This document shows positions 53,139-60,793 of a DNA stretch of 61,011 bases, piece by piece. Positions within the stretch are counted from its first letter, which is position 1; the number at the start of each line of letters is the position of its first letter. The DNA is taken from NCBI GenBank assembly GCA_938040315.1, contig CALHQW010000023.1, forward strand, positions 1 to 61,011, in the 5' to 3' direction. The notes beneath the pieces are model-generated. The model was not told the origin of the DNA, did no database searches, and saw only the letters and a list, made by a program, of their open reading frames with translations. A program made the translations under genes and the position numbers. The DNA comes from an uncultured bacterium. GTDB taxonomy: Bacteria; Hydrothermota; Tepidihabitantia; Tepidihabitantales; DTDR01.

Positions 53139-54986
53139 AAAAACTTTTCTTTTTCCTAATGGATAATCAAGGTCATCCAGGGTATAACCAAACATTTCTG
53201 CATACTCTTTATCGAATAGATTAATAATCGCTACTTCCAAATCAAGGAACTTACTCAGTTGATAATTTGCTTTTAAATCAAAGGTAAAATAAGAAGAAAG
53301 GATTTTCACTTTTTCTCCGTAATAGTTTATTTTTTTTGTTCGGTAATAACTAATAAAGGAAATATTGAAATTTTTAAAAGGTGAATAGTTAATATAAAAG
53401 GAATTAGTCAATTTAGGAAGATAAGCAAGGTCGCGTTTATTAAAAATAGTATCTTCTTTTATTTCCTCTTTACCATTAAGAAGAGTGGTATTTAAACCAA
53501 GTTTTAGATTGACAATATCTACTTTAAAAGAAAATTCTGTTCCATAAATAAAACTTCTATCTAAATTAAAAGGAGCGTATTTTGTCATCGTTTTATCTAA
53601 GGACCAACGAATAAGATCTTTTATTTTTTTAATAAAAGGATTAATTGAGATTTGATATTTCTTTTTTGATATTTGATAATTTATTTCTAAAACATGGGCA
53701 ACCTCTCTTTTTAAATTTGCGTTACCGGATAGATAAAAATTAGGAAAGATTTCGGTTTTAGGCCAATATAAATCATTAATTGCTGGTGCCTTAAAAGAGT
53801 TTCCTCCATAAAGTTTTATAAATTGATTATTCATTAAATAACCGACACCAATGCCGAAACTTAAAAATCTGCCGAATTCGTAATCATCCAATCTAATTCC
53901 CCAATCAAAAAATAATTTTTCAAAAGGTAAATACTTTATATTAGAGAATAAAGCAAAGGGAGTTCGAAAAGCCTCAAAGGGATTTTGATTTTCGTATTTA
54001 ACCTTCTCCCATCGGATATCAAAACCAAAATTAAAATTATTCTCCTTACCGAAGGGATAAGAAATTATTAAGTTAGTGCCATAAACATTATTTTTTAGTG
54101 AACTAGTTTCATAAGAAGCAAAATTTGTTTTTTGGTAAGTATTATAAATCTGACAATTAAAAGAAATTAGGTCTTCTAATTTTGGTGAAAAATTTAAATT
54201 TAAAAAATAAAAGGTATCTTTCTGGCGGTCAATCTTTGAATAAGATAAGGAATCGCCAAAAGGGGGAATGTTATTAGGACTTGGTTTTGGCCCGGGAACA
54301 CCAATTTCTCTTAAAGAAAACCCGCTGGTTAATTTAAAAATCTCGGATATCTTTGTTAAAATAGTAAGATTGGAAAATTTTTGGTCATCATTTGTTCTCA
54401 TTCCTTTTGTTTTAAATTGCTCCCAGTTTAAAAAAAATAAAAAATCTTTAATTCGCCCACTTGTTTTTGTTATCAATTGGTAAGTTTTAAAACTACCATA
54501 AGAAATTTCGGTAGTTAAGGGTCTTTCTTCACTTATCGGAAGAAAATTGATGGCTCCATTTAAAGCATTCGTACCGTAGATATTAGAAGTAGGACCTTTA
54601 TAAATCTCAATTTTCTCAATTAAACCTGATGGCAGAAGTGATAAATCAGTAGTTTGTGAAGAAGGCTGGTTTAAAGGCAGATTATCAAAAAGAATTAAAG
54701 TGTGAGAAGAATTGGAATTTCCTTGTAAAGAAATAGTGGTTAAACCTTTAAAAAAAGAATAGGAATTTAGATTAATTCCGGAAAAGTAATTAAGAATATT
54801 TTTTTTCTCAATAGTTGGGAAAATTTTTAATGTTAACTGGTCAATGATAGCAATTGGTAAAGAAATAGCAAAAAGATTTTCTTTTATTCTTTTTGCGTAA
54901 ACATAAACTGTTTCTGTTTGATAGATTTGAGAGAAAATAAAAGAAAAACTAATAAAAATTAAAAGAAAAGAAAAGTTTTTCTTCAT
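53112..54986 (-). CDS. TonB-dependent receptor, BtuB-like (cobalamin uptake)
   Basis: Outer-membrane active transporter of 624 residues. A signal peptide (FLLIFISFSFIFSQ) is followed by a plug domain (about 40-150; SLQGNSNSSHTLILFDNLPLNQ, IEKIEIYKGPTSNIYGTNALNGAINF) and a beta-barrel ending in an aromatic residue (FLFRPF). It is preceded by a cobalamin riboswitch, which is strong evidence that the cargo is B12 or another corrinoid. The start follows AAAGGAGG. TonB-ExbBD and BtuFCD are not in the window. Confidence 0.92.
   Translation of the reverse strand: MKKNFSFLLIFISFSFIFSQIYQTETVYVYAKRIKENLFAISLPIAIIDQLTLKIFPTIEKKNILNYFSGINLNSYSFFKGLTTISLQGNSNSSHTLILFDNLPLNQPSSQTTDLSLLPSGLIEKIEIYKGPTSNIYGTNALNGAINFLPISEERPLTTEISYGSFKTYQLITKTSGRIKDFLFFLNWEQFKTKGMRTNDDQKFSNLTILTKISEIFKLTSGFSLREIGVPGPKPSPNNIPPFGDSLSYSKIDRQKDTFYFLNLNFSPKLEDLISFNCQIYNTYQKTNFASYETSSLKNNVYGTNLIISYPFGKENNFNFGFDIRWEKVKYENQNPFEAFRTPFALFSNIKYLPFEKLFFDWGIRLDDYEFGRFLSFGIGVGYLMNNQFIKLYGGNSFKAPAINDLYWPKTEIFPNFYLSGNANLKREVAHVLEINYQISKKKYQISINPFIKKIKDLIRWSLDKTMTKYAPFNLDRSFIYGTEFSFKVDIVNLKLGLNTTLLNGKEEIKEDTIFNKRDLAYLPKLTNSFYINYSPFKNFNISFISYYRTKKINYYGEKVKILSSYFTFDLKANYQLSKFLDLEVAIINLFDKEYAEMFGYTLDDLDYPLGKRKVFLSFLFRPF
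53123..53155. terminator. Bidirectional hairpin at converging gene ends
   Basis: GAAAAAGAAAAG (53123-53134) pairs with CTTTTCTTTTTC (53144-53155): 12 bp with a 9-base loop, and A/T tracts on both strands. It lies within the last codons of the glycosyltransferase and of the TonB receptor, so coding and termination signals overlap. Confidence 0.5.
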
Positions 54987-55026
54987 TTTTTACCTCCTTT
55001 CCCTGCCAGGAGGGAAATGTTTTATC

Positions 55027-55211
55027 GGACTTGTGACAGGTCTCCTGACTTGCAACCATACCTATTCCGCCTTCCCATCGGTAAAAAACCGACAGTGGCA
55101 TTTGGAATAGGCATTTTGGTTGCTCACAGTGGGCAGGACCGTGGCGGATTTTCACCGCCTTCCCTGACACCAGAAAATCTGGTGCTCCGCTGGTGCGGAC
55201 TTCACAAGTCC
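55027..55211 (-). ncRNA. Cobalamin (B12) riboswitch
   Basis: About 185 bases on the minus strand. P1 is a perfect 10-bp helix (GGACTTGTGA from 55202-55211 with TCACAAGTCC from 55027-55036). The B12 box reads GCAAGTCAGGAGACCTGTC (about 55034-55053). Core elements GTGAAAATCCGCCACGGTCC, CTGCCCACTGTGA and GATGGGAAGGCGG are all present. The expression platform (54990-55026) has TTTCCCTCC upstream of AAAGGAGG, so the start site can be hidden or freed: translational control of the receptor is likely. It begins 45 bases after tRNA-Leu with no good promoter between. Confidence 0.95.
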
Positions 55212-55255
55212 AATAAATATAATCCTCAACCATTTTCCCAAATAATTATAAAAAG

Positions 55256-55341
55256 TGCCGAAGGAGGGAGTCGAACCCTCACGAGGTGTCACCCTCAGTG
55301 GATTTTGAGTCCACCGCGTCTTCCAGTTCCGCCACTTCGGC
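55256..55341 (-). tRNA. tRNA-Leu (CAA)
   Basis: 86-base class II tRNA on the minus strand: acceptor GCCGAAG/CTTCGGC, anticodon stem GTGGA/TCCAC with loop CTCAAAA (anticodon CAA, reads TTG), long variable arm TGAGGGTGACACCTCG, T arm GGGTTCGACTCCC. Discriminator A; CCA not encoded. Confidence 0.96.
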
Positions 55342-55352
55342 AATTCATTTAA

Positions 55353-55380
55353 ATTATAATTAAGATAAGACCAAAATCAA
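55353..55380 (-). promoter_or_regulatory. Promoter of tRNA-Leu (and possibly the riboswitch-receptor unit)
   Basis: Minus-strand TTGATT (55375-55380), 16-base spacer, TATAAT (55353-55358), 11 bases before the tRNA. Because no clear promoter precedes the riboswitch, it may also drive the receptor. Confidence 0.65.
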
Positions 55381-55383
55381 GAT

Positions 55384-55731
55384 TTATCTTAAATAGATAA
55401 TTTTTTCTTTATGTTGGAAACTTTTTGAACTTATATCAATTATATACACACCAGGAGATAAGTTTTTTCGCCATTTAAAATTATATTCGCCCGATTTCAA
55501 GTCAGATTTTATTATCTTATCAACCAAATTTCCTTTTATATCATAGATTTTTATTATTAGATTTCCAGGAGAAGAAAGTAAAAATCTGATATTTAATTCT
55601 TTAAAAAATGGATTCGGTGAAAGGAAAACCTTTTTCTTTTCTTTTGATAAATTTTCATTAATAACTAATTTAGGTGATTGGGTAATTCTAACCATCCAAT
55701 CATGATATCTCCATAATTGGAAGGTATTCAA
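55384..55731 (-). pseudogene. Fragment of an exported protein: type IX/FlgD-like C-terminal sorting domain
   Basis: ORF of 115 codons opening with TTG. Residues about 35-115 form a complete sorting-type domain: VFLSPNPFFKELNIRFLLS, then IKIYDIKGNLVDKII and LSPGVYIIDISS. There is no signal peptide, and only about 30 unrelated-looking residues precede it. Such domains normally end large secreted proteins, so this is probably the remnant of a deleted gene. The echA promoter overlaps its start on the other strand. Confidence 0.6.
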
Positions 55732-55739
55732 GCAATCCT

Positions 55740-55767
55740 TTGACTTTTAAATAATTTCCTGTATAAT
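55740..55767 (+). promoter_or_regulatory. Promoter of echA-thiolase-tsaE unit
   Basis: TTGACT (55740-55745), 16-base spacer, TATAAT (55762-55767), followed by AGGAGG (55780-55785) and the ATG at 55790: a leadered mRNA. Confidence 0.8.
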
Positions 55768-55789
55768 TTTTTTTTAATTAGGAGGTTTT

Positions 55790-56572
55790 ATGGAATTTAA
55801 AAATATTATTTTAGAATCCGAAGAAGAAATAGCCATTCTGAAAATAAATCGACCACAAGTTTTAAATGCTTTGAATACTGAAACTATTTTAGAATTAGAA
55901 AAGGCAATTGATTTAATAAAAGAGAATGAAAAATATCGGGTTTTAATCATTACTGGTGAAGGCAAAGCCTTTGTTGCTGGTGCTGATATTTCAGAAATGG
56001 TTAATTTCTCTTCCTTTGATGCTGAAAGATTTGCTTGTAATGGTCATCGTTTACTTTCTAAAATTGAGAATCTTCCACAAGTAGTTATTGCGGCAATAAA
56101 TGGCTATGCTTTGGGTGGTGGATGTGAAATTGCTTTGGCTTGTGATATTAGACTAATGGCAGAGGACGCCAAAATTGGGCAGCCAGAAGTAAAATTAGGG
56201 ATAATTCCTGGCTTTGGTGGAAATATCCGTTTACCAAAAATATGTGGTGCAGGAATTGCTAAAGAATTAATTTTTACAGGCGAAATGATTGATGCAAAAG
56301 AAGCATTAAGAATTGGTTTAGTTAATAAAATATACCCTAAAGATAAATTATTAGAAGAAGCAAAAAATTTAGCAAAAAAGATAATTGCTCGGGGTCCTTT
56401 GGCAATAAAATTAGCAAAACAAGCAATAAACCAATCTTTAAATATGAGTATTGACCAGGCAAAAGAATGGGAAATAAAGTTATTTGCTTTGAATTTTAGT
56501 AGTAAAGAAGCAAAAGAGGGTTTAAAAGCCTTTTTAGAAAAAAGAGAACCTAATTGGAAAAAGGAGGAATAA
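55790..56572 (+). CDS. Enoyl-CoA hydratase / crotonase family
   Basis: Crotonase-fold enzyme of 260 residues. The oxyanion-hole segments are GKAFVAGADISEM and INGYALGGGCEIALACDIR; the catalytic glutamates of hydratases correspond to GGCEIAL and GQPEVKLGIIPGFGG, both present, favouring a true enoyl- or crotonyl-CoA hydratase. It shares one base with the thiolase start. Together they suggest a short-chain acyl-CoA route (crotonyl-CoA/acetoacetyl-CoA); no hydroxyacyl-CoA dehydrogenase is adjacent. Confidence 0.9.
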   Translation: MEFKNIILESEEEIAILKINRPQVLNALNTETILELEKAIDLIKENEKYRVLIITGEGKAFVAGADISEMVNFSSFDAERFACNGHRLLSKIENLPQVVIAAINGYALGGGCEIALACDIRLMAEDAKIGQPEVKLGIIPGFGGNIRLPKICGAGIAKELIFTGEMIDAKEALRIGLVNKIYPKDKLLEEAKNLAKKIIARGPLAIKLAKQAINQSLNMSIDQAKEWEIKLFALNFSSKEAKEGLKAFLEKREPNWKKEE

Positions 56573-57747
56573 TGTATATTATTGGCGCTAAAAGAACGCC
56601 CATTGGCAGATTTTTGAGTAGTTTAGCAAGTTTTAAGGCTACGGAATTAGGAGCAGTTGCAATAAAAGGAGCATTAGAACAGGCAGGGATACCAAAAGAA
56701 AGAGTGGATGGCGTGATAATGGGACATGTCTGTCCAGCGGGTTTAGGTCAGGCACCAGCAAGACAAGCACAAATCAAAGCAGGTTTACCACCAGAAATTC
56801 CTTCACTCACAGTTAATAAAGTTTGTGGTTCTGGACTTATTTCAGTTGTTCTTGCTTGTCAGGCAATAAAGGCGGGTGATGCCAAAGTGATGGTTAGTGG
56901 TGGACAAGAATCTATGTCTAACGTACCTTATTATCTTCATGGTTTAAGAAGTGGTGTGAGAATGGGAGAAGTAAAATTAGTTGATGGCATGATTTACGAT
57001 GGAATTTGGTGTCCTTTTGAAGATGTCCATATGGGAATATTAGCAGAGTTTACTGCCGAAAGAAGCGGAATAACCAGAGAGATGCAAGATAAATTTGCTT
57101 ACGAAAGCCATATGAAAGCAGTTAAAGCAACCAAAGAGGGAAGATTTAATGAAGAAATAATTCCCATTACTATCCCTCAGAAAAAAGGAGAACCGATTGT
57201 GGTAAAAGAAGACGAGGGTCCAAGACCAGATACTTCCTTAGAGAAACTTGCCCAATTAAAACCGGCTTTTAAACCAGATGGCACAGTTACCGCTGGCAAT
57301 GCTTCCCAAATTAGTGATGGTGCAGCTGCCGTGGTAGTGGCTTCTGAAGATTTTGTCAAAGAATATAAATTGAAACCTTTAGCAAAAATTATCACTTACG
57401 CAGTAGGTAGTGTTGAACCTAAAATGTTATTTTATGCGCCAGTGAAAGCGATCAGAAAGATTTTGGATATATTAAATGTGAATATTGATTACTTTGATTT
57501 AATAGAAATAAACGAAGCCTTTGCTGCCCAAGTGTTGGCTGATGGCAAAGAATTAAATTGGGATTGGAATAAAGTCAATGTGAAAGGTGGAGGAGTTGCT
57601 TTGGGACATCCAATCGGTGCTAGTGGTACAAGAATTCTTGTAACTTTGATTTACGCCTTAAAAGAAATAAAAAAGACAAAAGGACTTGCGGCAATCTGTT
57701 TAGGCGGCGGTGAGGCAGTAGCAATGGCAATAGAAGTTATTTCTTAA
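56572..57747 (+). CDS. Acetyl-CoA C-acetyltransferase (thiolase)
   Basis: Biosynthetic-type thiolase of 391 residues. The ATG at 56572 follows AAGGAGG and gives [14 protein letters not shown]. The acyl Cys is in [11 protein letters not shown], the His in [17 protein letters not shown] and the second Cys in [13 protein letters not shown]. It condenses or cleaves acetoacetyl-CoA. Confidence 0.95.
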   Translation: MYIIGAKRTPIGRFLSSLASFKATELGAVAIKGALEQAGIPKERVDGVIMGHVCPAGLGQAPARQAQIKAGLPPEIPSLTVNKVCGSGLISVVLACQAIKAGDAKVMVSGGQESMSNVPYYLHGLRSGVRMGEVKLVDGMIYDGIWCPFEDVHMGILAEFTAERSGITREMQDKFAYESHMKAVKATKEGRFNEEIIPITIPQKKGEPIVVKEDEGPRPDTSLEKLAQLKPAFKPDGTVTAGNASQISDGAAAVVVASEDFVKEYKLKPLAKIITYAVGSVEPKMLFYAPVKAIRKILDILNVNIDYFDLIEINEAFAAQVLADGKELNWDWNKVNVKGGGVALGHPIGASGTRILVTLIYALKEIKKTKGLAAICLGGGEAVAMAIEVIS

Positions 57748-58161
57748 GTGAAAATAAAAACCTATTCTGAAGAAGAGACAATTCAATTTGGAAAGAACCT
57801 TGCTAAAAAATTAAAAAAAGGCGATGTGGTTGCTTTTTATGGTGAATTGGGAAGTGGTAAGACGACATTAATAAAAGGAATTGTCTCCGGTCTTTCGTAT
57901 AAAAAGCCCATAAAAAGTCCAAGTTTTATTATCATTGCTATCTATCAAACAGATTTTCCTATTTATCATATTGATCTTTATCGTTTAGAAAATATAAAAG
58001 AGATAGATAATATCGGACTTTTAGAATATATTTATGGCGATGGAATAAGTCTAATTGAATGGGCAGAAAAGATCGAAGGAATTTTACCAAAAAAAAGAAT
58101 TAATATAAAAATATCTATCACCGGAAAAAACGAAAGGGAATTGGAAATAGAGGGGCTTTAA
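57748..58161 (+). CDS. tsaE: tRNA threonylcarbamoyladenosine ATPase TsaE
   Basis: ATPase of the t6A37 tRNA-modification complex (with TsaB and TsaD, not in the window). The 137 residues start with GTG and have YGELGSGKTTLIKGI (Walker A), SPSFIIIAIYQT and IYHIDLYRLENIKEIDNIGL; LIEWAEKIEGILP is the family end block. It follows the thiolase by 0 bases. Confidence 0.95.
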   Translation: MKIKTYSEEETIQFGKNLAKKLKKGDVVAFYGELGSGKTTLIKGIVSGLSYKKPIKSPSFIIIAIYQTDFPIYHIDLYRLENIKEIDNIGLLEYIYGDGISLIEWAEKIEGILPKKRINIKISITGKNERELEIEGL

Positions 58162-58197
58162 ATTTTTATTGGCGCTTAACCATTTAAGGTATAACCC

Positions 58198-58282
58198 ATC
58201 TAACGATTGCCCATATACGAAATGCGTAGCGGAACAAAGCATTTGGGCGGAGCTAAGAGTACCCGTATGTCCATTGTTAGAT
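58198..58282 (-). other. attC-like imperfect palindrome
   Basis: Reading the minus strand, ATCTAACAAT (58282-58273) opens and ATCGTTAGAT (58207-58198) closes an 85-base palindrome; the ends fit integron attC cores (RYYYAAC and GTTRRRY). Inner pairing includes CATACG with CGTATATG (one bulge) and AAATGC (58220-58225) with GCATTT (58239-58244). The site lies 22 bases after the stop of the orphan gene at 58305-58808, exactly where a cassette attC belongs. GC content is far above the surroundings. No integrase gene is in the window. Confidence 0.5.
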
Positions 58283-58304
58283 AACGTTTGTATTTTCTCC
58301 GAGA

Positions 58305-58808
58305 TTATGCATCGACTTCCCCTTTTTCTCTTGCCATTTTTGATATTATTTCTTTCATAAATTTCTGAAAGTCAGCATCAAAAAACTCTCCAGAAATTTT
58401 CCATGCTCGAATAAAGTTCTCCCGGCTACAATATTCACGGATGTATTTCTCCCAACCTTCCCATTGTTTTTTTTTAATTTCAGTAGATTGGTTATAATAC
58501 ATTATATATGCTCTTTCAAATATTGAAAACAACATCGTAAAAGCAATCAATTCTTCTTTCTGTTGTTTTTCATTTAACTTCAATGGATTAGTATCAGGAA
58601 TATCAAAAATATCAAGATCAACGTGTTCAAGACAGAGAGCAAGGTATTCAAGATATTTCTCATCCAATGCATTGTATGTTTCATATTCTCTATCTCGTTC
58701 TTCCTTTCGCTTTGCTCGAATGTATTCATATAAGGTTATAGGAACGCCAAGAATGATAGCAATATATGATAAAATTTCTAGAATCTCTTTTAGTTTTAGG
58801 ATATCCAT
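58305..58808 (-). CDS. Orphan membrane-anchored protein, possible gene cassette
   Basis: Protein of 167 residues that I do not recognise. One N-terminal membrane segment (LSYIAIILGVPITLYEYI, about 13-30) is followed by a charged coiled region (RAKRKEERDREYETY) and an all-helical cytoplasmic part rich in Tyr and Trp (QWEGWEKYIREYCSRE). This plan occurs in many small accessory proteins of unknown function. The base composition is visibly less AT-rich than neighbouring genes, and the flanks are an attC-like site and a nested inverted repeat, both pointing to horizontal acquisition. Confidence 0.65.
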   Translation of the reverse strand: MDILKLKEILEILSYIAIILGVPITLYEYIRAKRKEERDREYETYNALDEKYLEYLALCLEHVDLDIFDIPDTNPLKLNEKQQKEELIAFTMLFSIFERAYIMYYNQSTEIKKKQWEGWEKYIREYCSRENFIRAWKISGEFFDADFQKFMKEIISKMAREKGEVDA

Positions 58809-58878
58809 TTCTTATCGCCTTAGTTTATCTTGGTTAAAAAGGCAAAATCCTAATCTTTCCAATCACCTTTTTATGCTA

Positions 58879-58980
58879 AGGTGCCCCTGTGTCCGACAAA
58901 CTCTGATTACTCTTTTATCTCCAGGTTCTTGGGTCCTTCCAAAATTTTACAACCTCTTTCTGACCCAAGAACAGGCACCT
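58879..58980. repeat. Nested inverted-repeat element, about 102 bases
   Basis: Outer arms AGGTGCC (58879-58885) and GGCACCT (58974-58980); inner perfect 11-bp arms GTTCTTGGGTC (58925-58935) and GACCCAAGAAC (58962-58972). It is GC-richer than the flanks. It could be a small transposon-derived element, an insertion-sequence end or a structured RNA. No direct target duplication is evident. The rest of 58809-59089 holds nothing else recognisable. Confidence 0.5.
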
Positions 58981-59089
58981 ATCAAAATTTTCTAAAGAAC
59001 ATTTTTAAAATTAATAGATTATTAATAAAAGTCAAATATTAAAAGAATTTCCCACTTTTTAATCTATCTCGCAATAAATAAAATATGGG

Positions 59090-60745
59090 TTAATAAATTA
59101 TTATCTTCTTTATCTTCTCCTTTGAGAAACGGATGAAATAAACTCCAGAATGACGCTTTTTTAAAGAATTAATTCGCCTTCCTTCTACATTGAAGATTTC
59201 TGCATCCTCTCCTAAATTAACTACCCTTTCTAAGTGCTTATGAAATTTCTTTTCTTTATTTTCTTCCTTTACTCCAACTAAACCGCAACCGATATCGTCA
59301 ACAAACCAACCTTCATTTGTTACAGAGTAATCAGAAACAAATCGAAATCGAATGCGCATTGTTGTTCCGACTAAATCAGGAAAAGAATAAATTTGATTCA
59401 CCCAACCACCACTTCCTCCAGTCCAGTATCCTAAGTGATACCAGCGATTACCAGCACTCACGTCAAAAAAGACATAATCATAATTTACTTCGGTAGCATA
59501 ATAATGCCAGAAAGTTATTTCGGGACTTCCCATAATAAAATAGGGAGATACTAAATAACCATCGCATTCGTTAGGATAGGAAGAAAACCAAGAGTGGGTA
59601 GGTGAATGGCTTCTCTGAGTAGTAATCTGCCATTGGTCATTTGTGCCAAAGTGAGTCCATCTTCCCGGTCCGGATTCAATATCGTCATATAAACCTAAGT
59701 GCTGAGAAATAAGGAAAGGAAAGAAAAACGAATCAATATAAAAATTATCGCCAGAAATCACAAGTTTTAATTGGATTAAGGTTTCCGGAGCAGTGGAAGA
59801 AATTGTAATAGTATAAGGAGTTACTGAGTGGGCAATCCCACCAATTGGTATCTCGCCGAAATTTGCCTCTGCTCTTATCACCTGGATATCAGAGATGGGA
59901 GAGATTAAACGAGCATTCACATTACTTAAACCTTTACTTCCATAATTACCAAGATAAATCGTTAAGTCTAAAGTATCGCCTCGATGCGGAATATGAGAAG
60001 GAGTAAAACGAAGAAATTCAATCTTCGGTTTACCAATTAAGCCAATTCTTGACGCCGATAGAATTTCTTTTGTTGAATCATCTTGAAGGAAGACAACTAT
60101 CTCACAATTTCGGTCAACAATCCCTCGGGGTAAAGTAAACTCTCGAGTGCGTGTGATAGAATCCCTTCTGGGAATGGTGACCGGTTCACCCGAAGCATCT
60201 GGAAGCATCATTCTCAACACAAAATGCACAGAATCCATTCCTTGCCAAGGATAATAAATATGACTCTCAGTCAAGGCGACTTGGAGTTGGGCAGAGAGGG
60301 AAGAAGATAACTCATTTTTGATTTTAATTGACAAATTACCATTTCTACTAACCGAATCGTAGACGAGAGTAAGAGAAATAGAGGCAGGACTTTCAATATT
60401 TCGTCGACTATCAAAATAGATTCGATAAAAAGGATACATTGTTCCTGTATGAACACCGCCAACAATTCGATAATTCCCATCAAGGCAAACAGTTGGATAA
60501 CCAGTAATGCCGTAGTAATTCCTTCGGACAACAGAATATTGATTATAAAATGGATCAGAGGAAGAAGGATGGTAAGCAATCACAATAACTGAATCAAAGG
60601 CAACTTTTTCTAATTCTTCAACACCACGAGCCGCTCCCGGACAATACCAACACCAAGTAGCAGTAAAATCCTCACAAACCATTACTCGCCTTGCTCCAAA
60701 AAGAGCAAAGGTTAATAAAAAGAAAATAAAAAAAACTCGCTTCAT
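59090..60745 (-). CDS. Secreted thioredoxin-fold protein with C-terminal sorting domain
   Basis: Exported protein of 551 residues; the ATG at 60745 follows GGAGGTG and gives a signal peptide (MKRVFFIFFLLTFALFGA). A thioredoxin-like domain comes first (about 20-130) with the redox motif ATWCWYCPGAA (CxxC). Ig/CARDB-like beta domains follow, then a MAM/jelly-roll-like segment (SHSPTHSWFSSYPNE, FVDDIGCG) and a short type IX/FlgD-like end (DAEIFNVEGRRINSLKK, then SGVYFIRFSKEK). Its role may be disulfide or Omp28-like surface functions; this is inferred from domains. Confidence 0.85.
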   Translation of the reverse strand: MKRVFFIFFLLTFALFGARRVMVCEDFTATWCWYCPGAARGVEELEKVAFDSVIVIAYHPSSSDPFYNQYSVVRRNYYGITGYPTVCLDGNYRIVGGVHTGTMYPFYRIYFDSRRNIESPASISLTLVYDSVSRNGNLSIKIKNELSSSLSAQLQVALTESHIYYPWQGMDSVHFVLRMMLPDASGEPVTIPRRDSITRTREFTLPRGIVDRNCEIVVFLQDDSTKEILSASRIGLIGKPKIEFLRFTPSHIPHRGDTLDLTIYLGNYGSKGLSNVNARLISPISDIQVIRAEANFGEIPIGGIAHSVTPYTITISSTAPETLIQLKLVISGDNFYIDSFFFPFLISQHLGLYDDIESGPGRWTHFGTNDQWQITTQRSHSPTHSWFSSYPNECDGYLVSPYFIMGSPEITFWHYYATEVNYDYVFFDVSAGNRWYHLGYWTGGSGGWVNQIYSFPDLVGTTMRIRFRFVSDYSVTNEGWFVDDIGCGLVGVKEENKEKKFHKHLERVVNLGEDAEIFNVEGRRINSLKKRHSGVYFIRFSKEKIKKIIIY

Positions 60746-60793
60746 AATCACCTCCGGTAGCAAAAAACTAAGCAAACCTTTTTAGTCATTTTT

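Noticed and set aside
55017-55352. ORFs across the riboswitch and tRNA-Leu (both strands)
   Set aside because: These bases are explained by the cobalamin riboswitch and the tRNA; the open frames are a by-product of their higher GC content.
58169-58360. 63-codon plus-strand ORF after tsaE
   Set aside because: It runs through the attC-like palindrome and into the orphan gene on the other strand, with no ribosome-binding site and no family resemblance.
58672-58995. 107-codon plus-strand ORF
   Set aside because: Shadow of the orphan gene extending through the nested repeat; composition is not protein-like.
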